Shown: positions 32,136-41,617 of the stretch, in pieces
Numbering within the stretch: position 1 is the first letter of the stretch
How the letters are laid out: each line of letters begins with the position of its first letter
NCBI GenBank assembly: GCA_024230295.1
Contig: JAAERN010000032.1
Span: forward strand, 1-64,000
Length of the DNA: 64,000 nt
Reading direction: 5' to 3'
Origin: Planctomycetota bacterium
GTDB taxonomy: Bacteria > Planctomycetota > Phycisphaerae > Phycisphaerales > SM1A02
Translations under genes and position numbers: made by a program
Notes under the pieces: model-generated
The model's input: only the letters and a program-made list of their open reading frames with translations
Databases searched by the model: none
What the model was told of the DNA's origin: nothing

Positions 32136-33968
32136 CTAGCCAGACCAATGTCCAAGCAATGCGAGGAGATCATCCAGGTTGACAATGCGGTCACCATTCA
32201 TATCCGCTGGGGAGTCGATCATGCTCCACGATCTGATCACGACAAGCAGGTCGTCGACATTCACAAAGCCGTCGCAGTTCAGATCGCCGAGGATGAATGT
32301 TGAGATACTGATCGTGTCGCTGGTCATTTCAATGGGCATGCCCTTGCCGGTCTCAACCCATAAGTCGTAGAGCGTCTCACCCAAGTCATTTGTCGTGTTG
32401 CCATCGCGGAGCATCTCGATGTAGTGCCGCGGTGTGTTCTGGTAGTACACGAACACCTCGGCGGTGGTGATATCCGGAGAGAGCGTGAACCATGAGTCGT
32501 CCCAGTACTGCCCATCGCTATAGGTATGGTTGACAACGGGGGCGCCGCCCGCTTCAAAAGCGTCGTTGTTGAAGCCGCGGGGCGGAATACGGTTGTCCTT
32601 CTCGATGGTGTCGGCAAGCGCCATGTGGCCGGTCGGTCCGGCGGGATATCCCGTTACTTCAGACGCGAACTCACTCAGGCCGACGTGCATTTCATAGATC
32701 TCGGTGGAGTCCTCGTCGAGATGCGCTTCGGTGTAGTCGTAGTGCCCATACTCGTTGACAAGGTCGCCATCAGCATCAAACAGTCGTACGTTGACCCAGA
32801 TGCGTCGACCTTCGATGTGGCCAGTTGGGATCTTGTGTCCGGACTCATTGATAACGCGCGTTCGTAAGGAGCCGCACTCCTGTTCGATATCGAGAGACGA
32901 TGCAAGTTGCAGCATTTGGATTGCTTTGGATCGCGCTACGGCGATGGAATCGAGCAAATCCGGATCAACAGTTGGATCGTCGGCGTATTGAGCAGCGATC
33001 AGGTCGAGGATCGGCGCGGCGGCGCCAGCAAAGTCATGTCGGCGAAGGTCAGGCCGAACGGGGCCGTTGGAGCATGCCTTGCCCGACGTGCGGGGCATAT
33101 GGCAATCTTGACAAGTCGACACAACGGTCACGCCGTCTCCGCCAAAGCGGCCTTCCATGTCGACACCTGAAGTTGCAAACTCGCTGAGTTTCCATTCTGT
33201 ATAGGTGCGTTCCAAAGGGAACATCTGCCACGGATCGCTGGTGGGAGATCGTTTGTCGATGCTGTTGTACTTGTACGTGCCGTCGGCTTGTCGTGTCGTG
33301 GCGAGGTTGCCAACGTCATGGCACGTGCCGCAGAAGTCACTGCTCTGGTGGAATGGCGAGTGCAACAGTTCATGTGGCGGGCTCGAGTCCGCGCGGGGGC
33401 CGCGGCGAGTTCCTGTTGGATCCAGGACAAAGGCGGCATTGCCATAGAACTGAGGTACGTCGGCAAGGTTGGCGAGAATGGATACATCTTCGGCAGGGCT
33501 GACGCCCGCCTTATAGATCGGGTCGACCATGGAGTGGCAGAAGTGGCAGTTAATGCCATCGGCGTCATAATCGGTCAGTGTGTCGCCCAGCGAGTCGTTG
33601 GCATGTCCACTGGCGATGGAGTTGGGCACGTGACATCGGAGGCAGAAGTAGCCGACCTCAGCGACGTCCTGATTGGCGTTGGTCATCTGGGCAAAGAAGA
33701 GGGGATCTCGGCCTGCGTTTGCCATGAGGCTGCCTCTCCAAGTCGAGATTGGATCAGCATCGGTAGATGAGGGGTCGTGACATCCGTCGCAATACATTGA
33801 CTCCCAGATCACAGCCTCCTCAACATCGCCTACTTGGGTACCGGGCACATAGAAGTCCTCGAGGGTCATGTCCACAACGGCGGCCACGCTCAGGCCAATG
33901 ACGGACAGGCCGAGTACGGCGGCTACAGTGCTACGGATTCTCACGATCTGCCTCCTCTTCACGGCCAT
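32136..33968 (-). CDS. Multiheme c-type cytochrome with C-terminal dockerin domain
   Basis: Five CxxCH motifs (CDGCH, CLRCH, CHFCH, CGTCH, CQDCH); C-terminal DLNCDGFVNVDDLLVVIRSW...DMNGDRIVNLDDLLALLGHW. Confidence 0.88.
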   Translation of the reverse strand: MAVKRRQIVRIRSTVAAVLGLSVIGLSVAAVVDMTLEDFYVPGTQVGDVEEAVIWESMYCDGCHDPSSTDADPISTWRGSLMANAGRDPLFFAQMTNANQDVAEVGYFCLRCHVPNSIASGHANDSLGDTLTDYDADGINCHFCHSMVDPIYKAGVSPAEDVSILANLADVPQFYGNAAFVLDPTGTRRGPRADSSPPHELLHSPFHQSSDFCGTCHDVGNLATTRQADGTYKYNSIDKRSPTSDPWQMFPLERTYTEWKLSEFATSGVDMEGRFGGDGVTVVSTCQDCHMPRTSGKACSNGPVRPDLRRHDFAGAAAPILDLIAAQYADDPTVDPDLLDSIAVARSKAIQMLQLASSLDIEQECGSLRTRVINESGHKIPTGHIEGRRIWVNVRLFDADGDLVNEYGHYDYTEAHLDEDSTEIYEMHVGLSEFASEVTGYPAGPTGHMALADTIEKDNRIPPRGFNNDAFEAGGAPVVNHTYSDGQYWDDSWFTLSPDITTAEVFVYYQNTPRHYIEMLRDGNTTNDLGETLYDLWVETGKGMPIEMTSDTISISTFILGDLNCDGFVNVDDLLVVIRSWSMIDSPADMNGDRIVNLDDLLALLGHWSG

Positions 33969-34297
33969 TCAAATGCCCATTCGTCGAAGTTGGACAACTT
34001 GATCCGAATATCTTGGCACGAGGTCTCAACTTTGTCGAGCATGAACCATCGCATTCTTTCGGGATTGGGTGTGGTGGACGGGTTTGGGGGATATGAGGAG
34101 GCATTTTCGGGGCAATTCTGGGCACCCACCCAAATGCACGACATCTCGCTCTACACACCAGAAACGATGGTGAGGGGACCTATAGCCCGCTGAGCATTTC
34201 TCACCACCACTGGGTGTCTAGGATCCGCCGTTCGGGGGCTTCGCGAGGCCTCTTCCCGCCTTCATACGTCCAAGCAGTTGTGGGCCATCAGTGGGCG

Positions 34298-34963
34298 TTA
34301 TGAAATCAGATCAACATACTGCTGCGTAATCGCACCGAGAATGAGCAGCGCACCGTTAAAGAGGTTCGTTGTCATGATCAGGAAGAAGACAATGAGCCCC
34401 GCCATGCCTGCGTTCGGATGGGAGTACCACGTTCGAATCGTCTGAGAGCACGCCGCAAGAATGCGAGACCCGTCCAGCGGCGGCACCGGAATGAGGTTGA
34501 GCGTGAAGAGCACCAGATTGAGCCAGCCTCCGAGCCAGAGGAAGTGCTTCACGTGCAGTTGCCAATCGGCAATACCGGTGCCGGATTGGACCGCCGGATC
34601 GAACCTCATCCAGAGTCCCAGTGCGGTCAGTGACACGAATGCGAGGAGGAGATTCATCGCCGGCCCAGCAAACGCAACAATGGCTTCGCCCCACCTGCGG
34701 TGACGGAAATTCCATGGCCTCACCGGCATCATTCCCCACGCAAAGCCGATCAGGGCGAACACGATGAGCGACATGCCGCCCATGTGAACGACCGGGTTAC
34801 TGCTCATGTGCCCAGTCTCGATCGGCGTTCGATCGCCTTCCCAGATCGCTGCCCACCCATGTGCCAACTCGTGCAGCGTGATCGACAGAAGTACCCAGAA
34901 GATCCAACTGAGCAGATAGGGCAACCCCTGAGTTTCAAATACGTTGTGGACCCACCAAGTCAT
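34298..34963 (-). CDS. Site-2 protease family (M50) zinc metalloprotease
   Basis: HELAHGWAA and NLIPVPPLDGSRIL, multi-TM. Confidence 0.88.
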   Translation of the reverse strand: MTWWVHNVFETQGLPYLLSWIFWVLLSITLHELAHGWAAIWEGDRTPIETGHMSSNPVVHMGGMSLIVFALIGFAWGMMPVRPWNFRHRRWGEAIVAFAGPAMNLLLAFVSLTALGLWMRFDPAVQSGTGIADWQLHVKHFLWLGGWLNLVLFTLNLIPVPPLDGSRILAACSQTIRTWYSHPNAGMAGLIVFFLIMTTNLFNGALLILGAITQQYVDLIS

Positions 34964-34980
34964 CTCTGAAAGTCTCCCCG

Positions 34981-36147
34981 CTAGGAAGCAGCACCGACCT
35001 CGGTCGGTTGTGACTGTTTTGCTCTCTTGAGAGCATCCACATCGAGCCCTAATTGCACCAAGTGTGCTTCTGGACCATGCGGCTTGCTCTTCTCATCTTC
35101 AAGTGCCTTCGCGGCGGACTCGCTCGCATACCGCGAAAAGAGCATGGCTTTCACGGTCCCCCAGAGCCCCTTGATAGATGTGAATGTGTGGTCAACCGCT
35201 GTCGCTTCGTAGCCGCTGTGCACCATGCAATTGGCGCACTGGGAGTTGCCCGACTCGAAGCCATAATTGTCCCATGCTGTTTCCTGCATGAGTTCTTGGA
35301 AGGAGTTCACATAGCCGTCATTGAGCAAGTAGCAGGGCTTCTGCCAACCGAAGAGGCAGTAGGTCGGATTACCCCATGGTGTGCAGTCGTACACGCGTTT
35401 GCCCATGAGGAATTCGAGGAAGAGCGGTGACTGATTAAACTTCCAACGCTTTTTGCGATTCGAAAGCAGCATGTCGAAGAGCCTGTTGGTATTGCGGCGT
35501 CCTAGGAAATTACTTTGATCGGCGGCCGCCTCGTAGGCATAGCCTGGGCTCAACATCATTCCTTCGACACCAACATCCATCATCTCGTCGAAGAATCTGC
35601 GAACGGCGTTCGGATCGGCTCCTTCGAAGAGTGTCGTGTTCGTCGTGGTGCGGAAGCCCATCTTGACGGCCTGGCGGATGCCGGCCATCGCCTTCTCATA
35701 GGTGCCTTCCCGGCAGACAGCGAAGTCATGGTCGTCTTTGGGACCATCCATGTGCACCGAGAAGGTGAGATATTTGGTTGGCGTGAACCAACCTTCGTCG
35801 AGTTTCTCCTTGAGGAGAATGGCATTCGTGCAGAGATAGATGTACTTCCGCCGCTTGACAAGCTCTTGGACGAGTTCGCGGATTGGTCCATAGAGGAGTG
35901 GCTCCCCTCCGGGGATCGACACCATGGGAGCGGGGCACTCATCGACGGCTTGAAGGGCTTCCTCGAGGGGCATGTCCTTGCGGAGGATGTGAACCGGATA
36001 CTGGATCTTGCCGCAGCCTGCGCAGGCGAGGTTGCACCGGTAGAGCGGCTCGAGCATCAGGACGAGCGGATACTTGCGGCGGCCACGGAGACGCTGTCCG
36101 AGGACGTAGCTCGCCACGGTCCACATTTGGCTGATTGGAACTCCCAT
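34981..36147 (-). CDS. hpnH: Adenosyl-hopene transferase HpnH (radical SAM)
   Basis: MGVPISQMWTVASYVLGQRLRGRRKYPLVLMLEPLYRCNLACAGCGKIQYP, SIPGGEPL, NPTYCLFGWQKPCYLL. Confidence 0.92.
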   Translation of the reverse strand: MGVPISQMWTVASYVLGQRLRGRRKYPLVLMLEPLYRCNLACAGCGKIQYPVHILRKDMPLEEALQAVDECPAPMVSIPGGEPLLYGPIRELVQELVKRRKYIYLCTNAILLKEKLDEGWFTPTKYLTFSVHMDGPKDDHDFAVCREGTYEKAMAGIRQAVKMGFRTTTNTTLFEGADPNAVRRFFDEMMDVGVEGMMLSPGYAYEAAADQSNFLGRRNTNRLFDMLLSNRKKRWKFNQSPLFLEFLMGKRVYDCTPWGNPTYCLFGWQKPCYLLNDGYVNSFQELMQETAWDNYGFESGNSQCANCMVHSGYEATAVDHTFTSIKGLWGTVKAMLFSRYASESAAKALEDEKSKPHGPEAHLVQLGLDVDALKRAKQSQPTEVGAAS

Positions 36148-36320
36148 GGGCGGGAATGATATCAATGGGTGCCTCCCCGCAATCACGCTCGATATTGGGA
36201 GAAACAGGGCTTGAAATGCCTTTGCGCGAATGATTGCGCCATCTGGGATGGACTCCCACCCCATCCATTTCAATTCTTCCTCTGTTTTTGCGTTACTTGG
36301 GTGAACTTGCTCTCGGGGGT

Positions 36321-37091
36321 ATGGGTATGGACTCCATGCTTGCACTTGATTTGCAACAGTTGCTGTCTCTGCACCCCTCGTGTGGCAGTCCGGCTATGAT
36401 CGGCCGCGCCATGCTCGAGGAGGCTCGGGCACTATTCACGAGTCGGCCGCGGCCCGCGGTCCCGGAGTGCCAAGCGGCCGTGCAGTCGGTATCAACCCAG
36501 AGTGACGAGGCCCTGCTGGAGGCTCATCTTGCAGGCGACGAGGAGGCGTTTTCAACGCTCGTCGGTCGGTATGTGTCCGAGCTGGTGCCGTATCTCGCCC
36601 GAGTTACCGGGTCGCGGACAACTGCAGATGACATTTTTCAAGAAGCTTTTCTGCAGGTCCACCAGTCAGCCCACACCTTTGACCTCTCACGACGGTTTAA
36701 GCCGTGGCTCTACACCATCGCAGTCAACAAGGCCCGTGATTGGCATCGTCGTCAATCGCGTCGCCGCGCCGTGTCCTTGTCCACGCCAATCGGTAGCGAT
36801 GGCGACGGGGCAGGCGTCATCGATCTTCTTGAGGGAGATTCGGTTCCTCCGACCGAGGCTCTTGAGCAGGAGGAGTTGGCCATTCGCGTTCGATCGGCAG
36901 TTGATGACATGCCGGAACACCTTCGGGAGATCATTCTGCTGAGTTACTTCCAGAAAATGAGTTACAACCAGATTGCGGAAACGCTGCAGATTCCACTCGG
37001 CACCGTCAAGAGCAGGCTGCATGCCGCAGTGGCATCGTTCTCCCGCGCGTGGGCCCCGGCCGAACAGGCTGGGGAGGGAGACGACCAATGA
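36321..37091 (+). CDS. ECF-type RNA polymerase sigma factor
   Basis: Region 2 DEEAFSTLVGRYV...DDIFQEAFLQVHQ...FKPWLYTIAVNKARDWHRR; region 4 MPEHLREIILLSYFQKMSYNQIAETLQIPLGTVKSRLH; start uncertain. Confidence 0.88.
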   Translation: MGMDSMLALDLQQLLSLHPSCGSPAMIGRAMLEEARALFTSRPRPAVPECQAAVQSVSTQSDEALLEAHLAGDEEAFSTLVGRYVSELVPYLARVTGSRTTADDIFQEAFLQVHQSAHTFDLSRRFKPWLYTIAVNKARDWHRRQSRRRAVSLSTPIGSDGDGAGVIDLLEGDSVPPTEALEQEELAIRVRSAVDDMPEHLREIILLSYFQKMSYNQIAETLQIPLGTVKSRLHAAVASFSRAWAPAEQAGEGDDQ

Positions 37092-38008
37092 CCGATCAAC
37101 ACGACTCCCTTCCGAAGATGTCCGCCGCCGACGCCGAGGTCTTGGACCATTTGGCCAACGAGGGATTTGATGCTTCGAAGTTGGCGGATCTTGATGGCGA
37201 GCAACTTGCTCGCGGCGAAGCCGCATCGAATCTTCTTTCTCTTCTTGAGGCATATCCAACAGAGGTGCCAAGCGACGAAGAACAACAGACGCTTGTCGAC
37301 GCGACGATGGCGAGGATTCGCCGTGCCGAGGACAACCGCCGCGACCGTATGAAGATGGACAACCATCCTGTCATGCTCGGTCGCGGCCTTCGTTTTAGGA
37401 TTGCTGAGGCGTTGGCGCTGGCCGCCGTGCTCGCCATGGCGACCGCGACGATCTGGTCATTCGGAACAATGGCCGGTGAGCGATCGCTTTCGATTCGCAC
37501 TCGCCAGAATCTGGGCGAAATCCACGCAGGCTTGTCTGCGTTCCAGGGCTCCACAGGCACAATGCCTGTACAAGATGTATCCACTCCGGTTGGCAATCTG
37601 TTGCAGAACGGCTCTGCCAAGACGCTCGATATCGAGAGCGTGGCGGACGGAACATTCTGTGAGACTAAGTATTTGAGGAATCCCCGCCGGCCGGGGATCG
37701 GCGGCAATGGATTCTCGTTCGCGGTCTTCTCTGCCGGTGACGCCCGCCACATTAGCCATGCTGATGTGATTCTGGTCGGTGACCGAAATCCTGCCTTGGC
37801 GGGAATGCTGGCGGGCAAGTCCTACGGTGAAGCCATGGCCGATTCGGTCTGGAACCTCCGTCTCGTGAATCGCCCCAGCGTGCTCTTCAGCGATGGAAGT
37901 TGTCGCGATCTGGAATCACACGATCACGCTGGCGACGGGATCTGGCAGGTCGATCGGTCAAATACGGCTCCAACTGCGGCTCCGATCGAGATTTTCCTAG
38001 CTCATTGA
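37088..38008 (+). CDS. Putative single-TM membrane partner of the ECF sigma factor (anti-sigma candidate)
   Basis: ATGA overlap with sigma stop; hydrophobic ALALAAVLAMATATIWSFG followed by a periplasmic-like domain. Confidence 0.55.
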   Translation: MTDQHDSLPKMSAADAEVLDHLANEGFDASKLADLDGEQLARGEAASNLLSLLEAYPTEVPSDEEQQTLVDATMARIRRAEDNRRDRMKMDNHPVMLGRGLRFRIAEALALAAVLAMATATIWSFGTMAGERSLSIRTRQNLGEIHAGLSAFQGSTGTMPVQDVSTPVGNLLQNGSAKTLDIESVADGTFCETKYLRNPRRPGIGGNGFSFAVFSAGDARHISHADVILVGDRNPALAGMLAGKSYGEAMADSVWNLRLVNRPSVLFSDGSCRDLESHDHAGDGIWQVDRSNTAPTAAPIEIFLAH

Positions 38009-38113
38009 TCGCGATTCTGCCTGCTGATCTTCGGAAGGCATCCTCGATGCCGGTGGGGCCTTCTGCTACACTTCCCGGCTCGCCCGACTGGGCCGAGAAG
38101 CCTCAGGAGCCGA

Positions 38114-38368
38114 ATGCCGATGCCGAAGAACAAGCCAAACAAGGGACTCCTCAAGCGAATCCGGATTACCAAATCTGGTCGCGTGAAGTCCAAGCCTGCC
38201 TTCGGTCGGCATCTCCGCAGTCACAAGTCTGGTGACACGATGCGTTCCTACCGCAAATCGAACTATGCCAGTTCGGCCGATGTCGGTCGCGCAGCTCGGA
38301 TGCTGCATCGCCGCATTGTTTCTGCCGACTCGTCCAAGAAGGACACGACAGAAAAATCTGGCGACTGA
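38114..38368 (+). CDS. rpmI: 50S ribosomal protein bL35
   Basis: MPKNKPNKGLLKRIRITKSGRVKSKPAFGRHLRSHKSGDTMRSYRK. Confidence 0.92.
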   Translation: MPMPKNKPNKGLLKRIRITKSGRVKSKPAFGRHLRSHKSGDTMRSYRKSNYASSADVGRAARMLHRRIVSADSSKKDTTEKSGD

Positions 38369-38445
38369 TCTATTGACCATCCATCCGTACTCGGGTGAAG
38401 CGGCCGGACTTCCCGGTCCCCCGACTCGGCTCAGGAGTATTGCCC

Positions 38446-38820
38446 ATGCCACGCGTTCGAAAAGGTTCGGCTACCGTCAAGGCCCGCAAGCGGATTCTCC
38501 GCGCTGCTCGCGGATACTGGGGCACCAAACATCGCCATAAGCAGCAGGCCAAGGTCGCGCTCATTCGCGCCGGCCAGTACGCCTACCGCGATCGTCGTAA
38601 TCGTCGCCGCGATTTCCGCCGCCTTTGGATCACTCGTGTTTCGGCGGCATGCCGCATGCGTGGTACTCGATACAGCCGGTTCATGAACGGGCTCTCCAAG
38701 GCTGGCATCAGTCTCAATCGAAAGATGCTCAGCCAGATCGCGATCGAGGATCCCGCGACGTTTGACCTGCTGGTCGAGCGTTCGGAAGCATCGACGACTG
38801 CCTGTAAGGCATCAGCCTGA
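38446..38820 (+). CDS. rplT: 50S ribosomal protein bL20
   Basis: MPRVRKGSATVKARKRILRAARGYWGTKHRHKQQAKVAL...YAYRDRRNRRRDFRRLWITR. Confidence 0.96.
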   Translation: MPRVRKGSATVKARKRILRAARGYWGTKHRHKQQAKVALIRAGQYAYRDRRNRRRDFRRLWITRVSAACRMRGTRYSRFMNGLSKAGISLNRKMLSQIAIEDPATFDLLVERSEASTTACKASA

Positions 38821-38830
38821 CTCCGCTGTC

Positions 38831-39454
38831 GTGGCACGTTTCCTTATAGAGGCTCTTCGTCGACGCAAGGAAGTCGGTGCTGTTGCGGCATCTGGTCGCC
38901 ATCTCGCCAAAGCGATTACAAGAACGGTGGGGGGCAAGGGTCAATCCGAGCGTGTTCTTGAGGTAGGTGCTGGTACGGGGGCCTTCACGAATCAGATTCT
39001 CGATCGTCTCGGACCCGGCGGCAAGGCTGACATTGTCGAACTGAATCCTCGGTTTTGCGAGAAACTCCGGAGCGATATCGTCGGTCCGTGGAGCGATGCC
39101 AACAGGGACCGCTCTGCCAGAGTGATCGAATCGTGTATTGAGGACGCCGATTTGGATCGTTCCTATACCACGATCGTGTGCGGGCTTCCGTTCAACTCCT
39201 TTCCGCCTGACGTGGCCGATCGGATTCTTCAGCAGCTCGTCAGCCTGCTCGCGCCCGGCGGCACGCTCGCCTTCTTCGAGTATGCAGGCTTCCCTTCGCT
39301 GCGGTGCGTAGTGCCCGGCCCATGGAGGAGCGGCGCTCGCGAGCACCGAAGATGCCTTCACGACCTGTCCTCTTCGATGAGGCAGGAGCGGACATTCATC
39401 TTCCGTAATATCCTTCCGGCGTGGGCCGTCTTTCTCCGCGCCCAAGGAGCCTGA
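38831..39454 (+). CDS. Class I SAM-dependent methyltransferase (phospholipid/rRNA methyltransferase-like)
   Basis: VLEVGAGTGAFTNQIL, IVCGLPFNSFPP; GTG start assumed. Confidence 0.75.
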   Translation: MARFLIEALRRRKEVGAVAASGRHLAKAITRTVGGKGQSERVLEVGAGTGAFTNQILDRLGPGGKADIVELNPRFCEKLRSDIVGPWSDANRDRSARVIESCIEDADLDRSYTTIVCGLPFNSFPPDVADRILQQLVSLLAPGGTLAFFEYAGFPSLRCVVPGPWRSGAREHRRCLHDLSSSMRQERTFIFRNILPAWAVFLRAQGA

Positions 39455-39460
39455 ATCCCA

Positions 39461-40672
39461 ATGAGTGATCCTGCTTTTCTCGAGGAACTGCATGAGCGGC
39501 AGCGGGCGTTCGATGCGCTTGAGCCCGAGTGCGAGATGACGATTCGCGATCCGGAGCTTGGAGTCGAAGGCCATGTCATCGTGTGGTCGACCCTCGCTGT
39601 TAAGGATGGTCCGCTTGGTCGTGTTGGCAAGGGTGGCACCCGTATCACGCCAACCGTGACCAAGGACGAGATCATGCGACTCGCCCGGACGCAGACGCTC
39701 AAGAACGCTGCGGCGGGCCTGGCAACGGGCGGCGCCAAGTCAGGCATGCGAGCCGATCCGAAGGCCGACGGGTTTGAGCGGGCGTACCGCCGATTCGCCA
39801 AACTTGCCTGGCCCGCGCACTATGACAATGGTGGTCTCTGGGGCGGGCTCGGGTACGACCTTGGCGGTGATCCACAGCATTGCCAGTGGGCGATGGACGA
39901 ACTTGGTACGACGCGGTGTTTTACGGGGAAGCCTGTGGAGCAGGGCGGAACCGACTATGACGTCGAGGGCGTCGCAGGGCTCGGTGTTTCAGTTGCTGCG
40001 GCAACATGGCTGGATGCTTCGGCAGGCGGCGTCGCTGGCAAGACAGCCGCCGTGCAGGGCATCGGCGCGATGGGCGGAGCCGTGTGCCGATACTTCACCA
40101 AACTCGGTGGTTGTGTAACAACGATCGCAGATCCGAGAATCGATGGTGCATGGCGGCTGCACGGGCCTCTCTCGGGCGCAATGCTCGATGCGATCGCTGA
40201 AATGGATTTCCACACGACGCGCGAGCATCTACTCAACGAAGGTCACCAACAGATGCCGATGGATGATGTGCTCTGGGAGGATGTCGATGTACTCATCCCA
40301 TGCGCTGTGCAGGATGTAATTGACACCGACAATCAGTCACGCATTCGCGCCGGTGTAGTCGTCGAAGGCGCGAATAATCCCTGCACCATGCCGGCGCGGC
40401 ATGCGCTTCATAATCGTGGCGTTCCGGTCGTCCCCGACTTCATCGCGAACCCCGGAGGCGCCATTGCAGCGAGTGTCGAGATGACGTCCGATGTGAGTGA
40501 CGAGGAGAATGCGAGGACCCGCGCCAAGGTCGATGAGGCCAAGAATGCGACGCGGTCAATGGTCGCCGAGAATGTTCGCGAAGTCCTGGCACTCGCAGAT
40601 CTGCACGAGGCGCCACTCGTAGATGCCGCGGCACTGCTGGCCCTGCGGCGTATTTTCTCGTTCACCGCGTGA
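39461..40672 (+). CDS. Glu/Leu/Phe/Val dehydrogenase family protein
   Basis: GGTRITPTVTKDEIMRLARTQTLKNAAAGLATGGAKSG, VQGIGAMGG, EGANNPCTMPA, PDFIANPGG. Confidence 0.9.
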   Translation: MSDPAFLEELHERQRAFDALEPECEMTIRDPELGVEGHVIVWSTLAVKDGPLGRVGKGGTRITPTVTKDEIMRLARTQTLKNAAAGLATGGAKSGMRADPKADGFERAYRRFAKLAWPAHYDNGGLWGGLGYDLGGDPQHCQWAMDELGTTRCFTGKPVEQGGTDYDVEGVAGLGVSVAAATWLDASAGGVAGKTAAVQGIGAMGGAVCRYFTKLGGCVTTIADPRIDGAWRLHGPLSGAMLDAIAEMDFHTTREHLLNEGHQQMPMDDVLWEDVDVLIPCAVQDVIDTDNQSRIRAGVVVEGANNPCTMPARHALHNRGVPVVPDFIANPGGAIAASVEMTSDVSDEENARTRAKVDEAKNATRSMVAENVREVLALADLHEAPLVDAAALLALRRIFSFTA

Positions 40673-41601
40673 TGGTGTCCCGGCCGACATTCGAGGACAT
40701 TTGCACTGCGCATAGACGCATTCAGGGTGCCGTCCATCGAACGCCGGTAATGACATGCGCCACACTTGACAAGATGTCCGGTCGGCGACTCTTCTTCAAA
40801 TGCGAGCAGTTTCAGCGGGTGGGGGCCTTCAAGTTTCGCGGCGCGAGCAATGTTGTCCTCGGCTTGTCTGCCGAGGATGCCTCGCGAGGCGTCTGCACAC
40901 ACTCAAGTGGTAATCATGCCCAAGCACTTGCGCGGGCGGCAAGATCGCGAGGGATTCCGTCTTGGATCGTGATGCCAACGAACGCTCCAGCGGTCAAACG
41001 AGCCGCCGTCGAAGGCTACGGTGCCACAATCGTTGAGTGCGAGCCGACGCTTGAGGCGAGGGAGACGACTGCTGCGAATGTCATCGATCGCACTGGAGCA
41101 CTCTTTGTCCATCCATACGACGACGACCGGATCATCGCCGGACAGGGAACTGCGGCGAAGGAACTCATTGAGGATGTCAGTGAACTGGACGCTGTGATGG
41201 CGCCGGTTGGCGGCGGGGGGCTGATGTCCGGAACGTGCATCACAACTCGTGCAATGCTTCCGGAAGCTCTACTTCTGGGAGCGGAGCCCAGCGGCGCTGA
41301 TGACGCGGCGCAGTCGCTGTCCGCCGGCACGCTCATCCCGCAGACCGCCCCCAACACAATTTGTGACGGGCTGCTCACAAGCCTGAGCGAGCGGACCTTC
41401 TCGATTCTGCGCGATCACCTCAAGACAATCGTCACCGTGACAGACGACGAAGTCCGTGCGGCACGAACACTGCTTCTGGAGCGGGCAAAACTCTGGGTCG
41501 AACCCAGCAGCGCGACGGTGCTGGCTGCCATGCTTAAGGACACCTGCCCGATTCCAATGGGCGCACACGTAGGCCTCATCCTCTCTGGCGGCAACGTCTG
41601 A
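40669..41601 (+). CDS. PLP-dependent threonine/serine dehydratase family
   Basis: FFKCEQFQRVGAFKFRGA (PLP Lys), HSSGNHAQALA, APVGGGGLMSG; GTG start overlapping previous stop. Confidence 0.92.
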   Translation: MMVSRPTFEDICTAHRRIQGAVHRTPVMTCATLDKMSGRRLFFKCEQFQRVGAFKFRGASNVVLGLSAEDASRGVCTHSSGNHAQALARAARSRGIPSWIVMPTNAPAVKRAAVEGYGATIVECEPTLEARETTAANVIDRTGALFVHPYDDDRIIAGQGTAAKELIEDVSELDAVMAPVGGGGLMSGTCITTRAMLPEALLLGAEPSGADDAAQSLSAGTLIPQTAPNTICDGLLTSLSERTFSILRDHLKTIVTVTDDEVRAARTLLLERAKLWVEPSSATVLAAMLKDTCPIPMGAHVGLILSGGNV

Positions 41602-41617
41602 CCCGCCGGGCCGGAGG

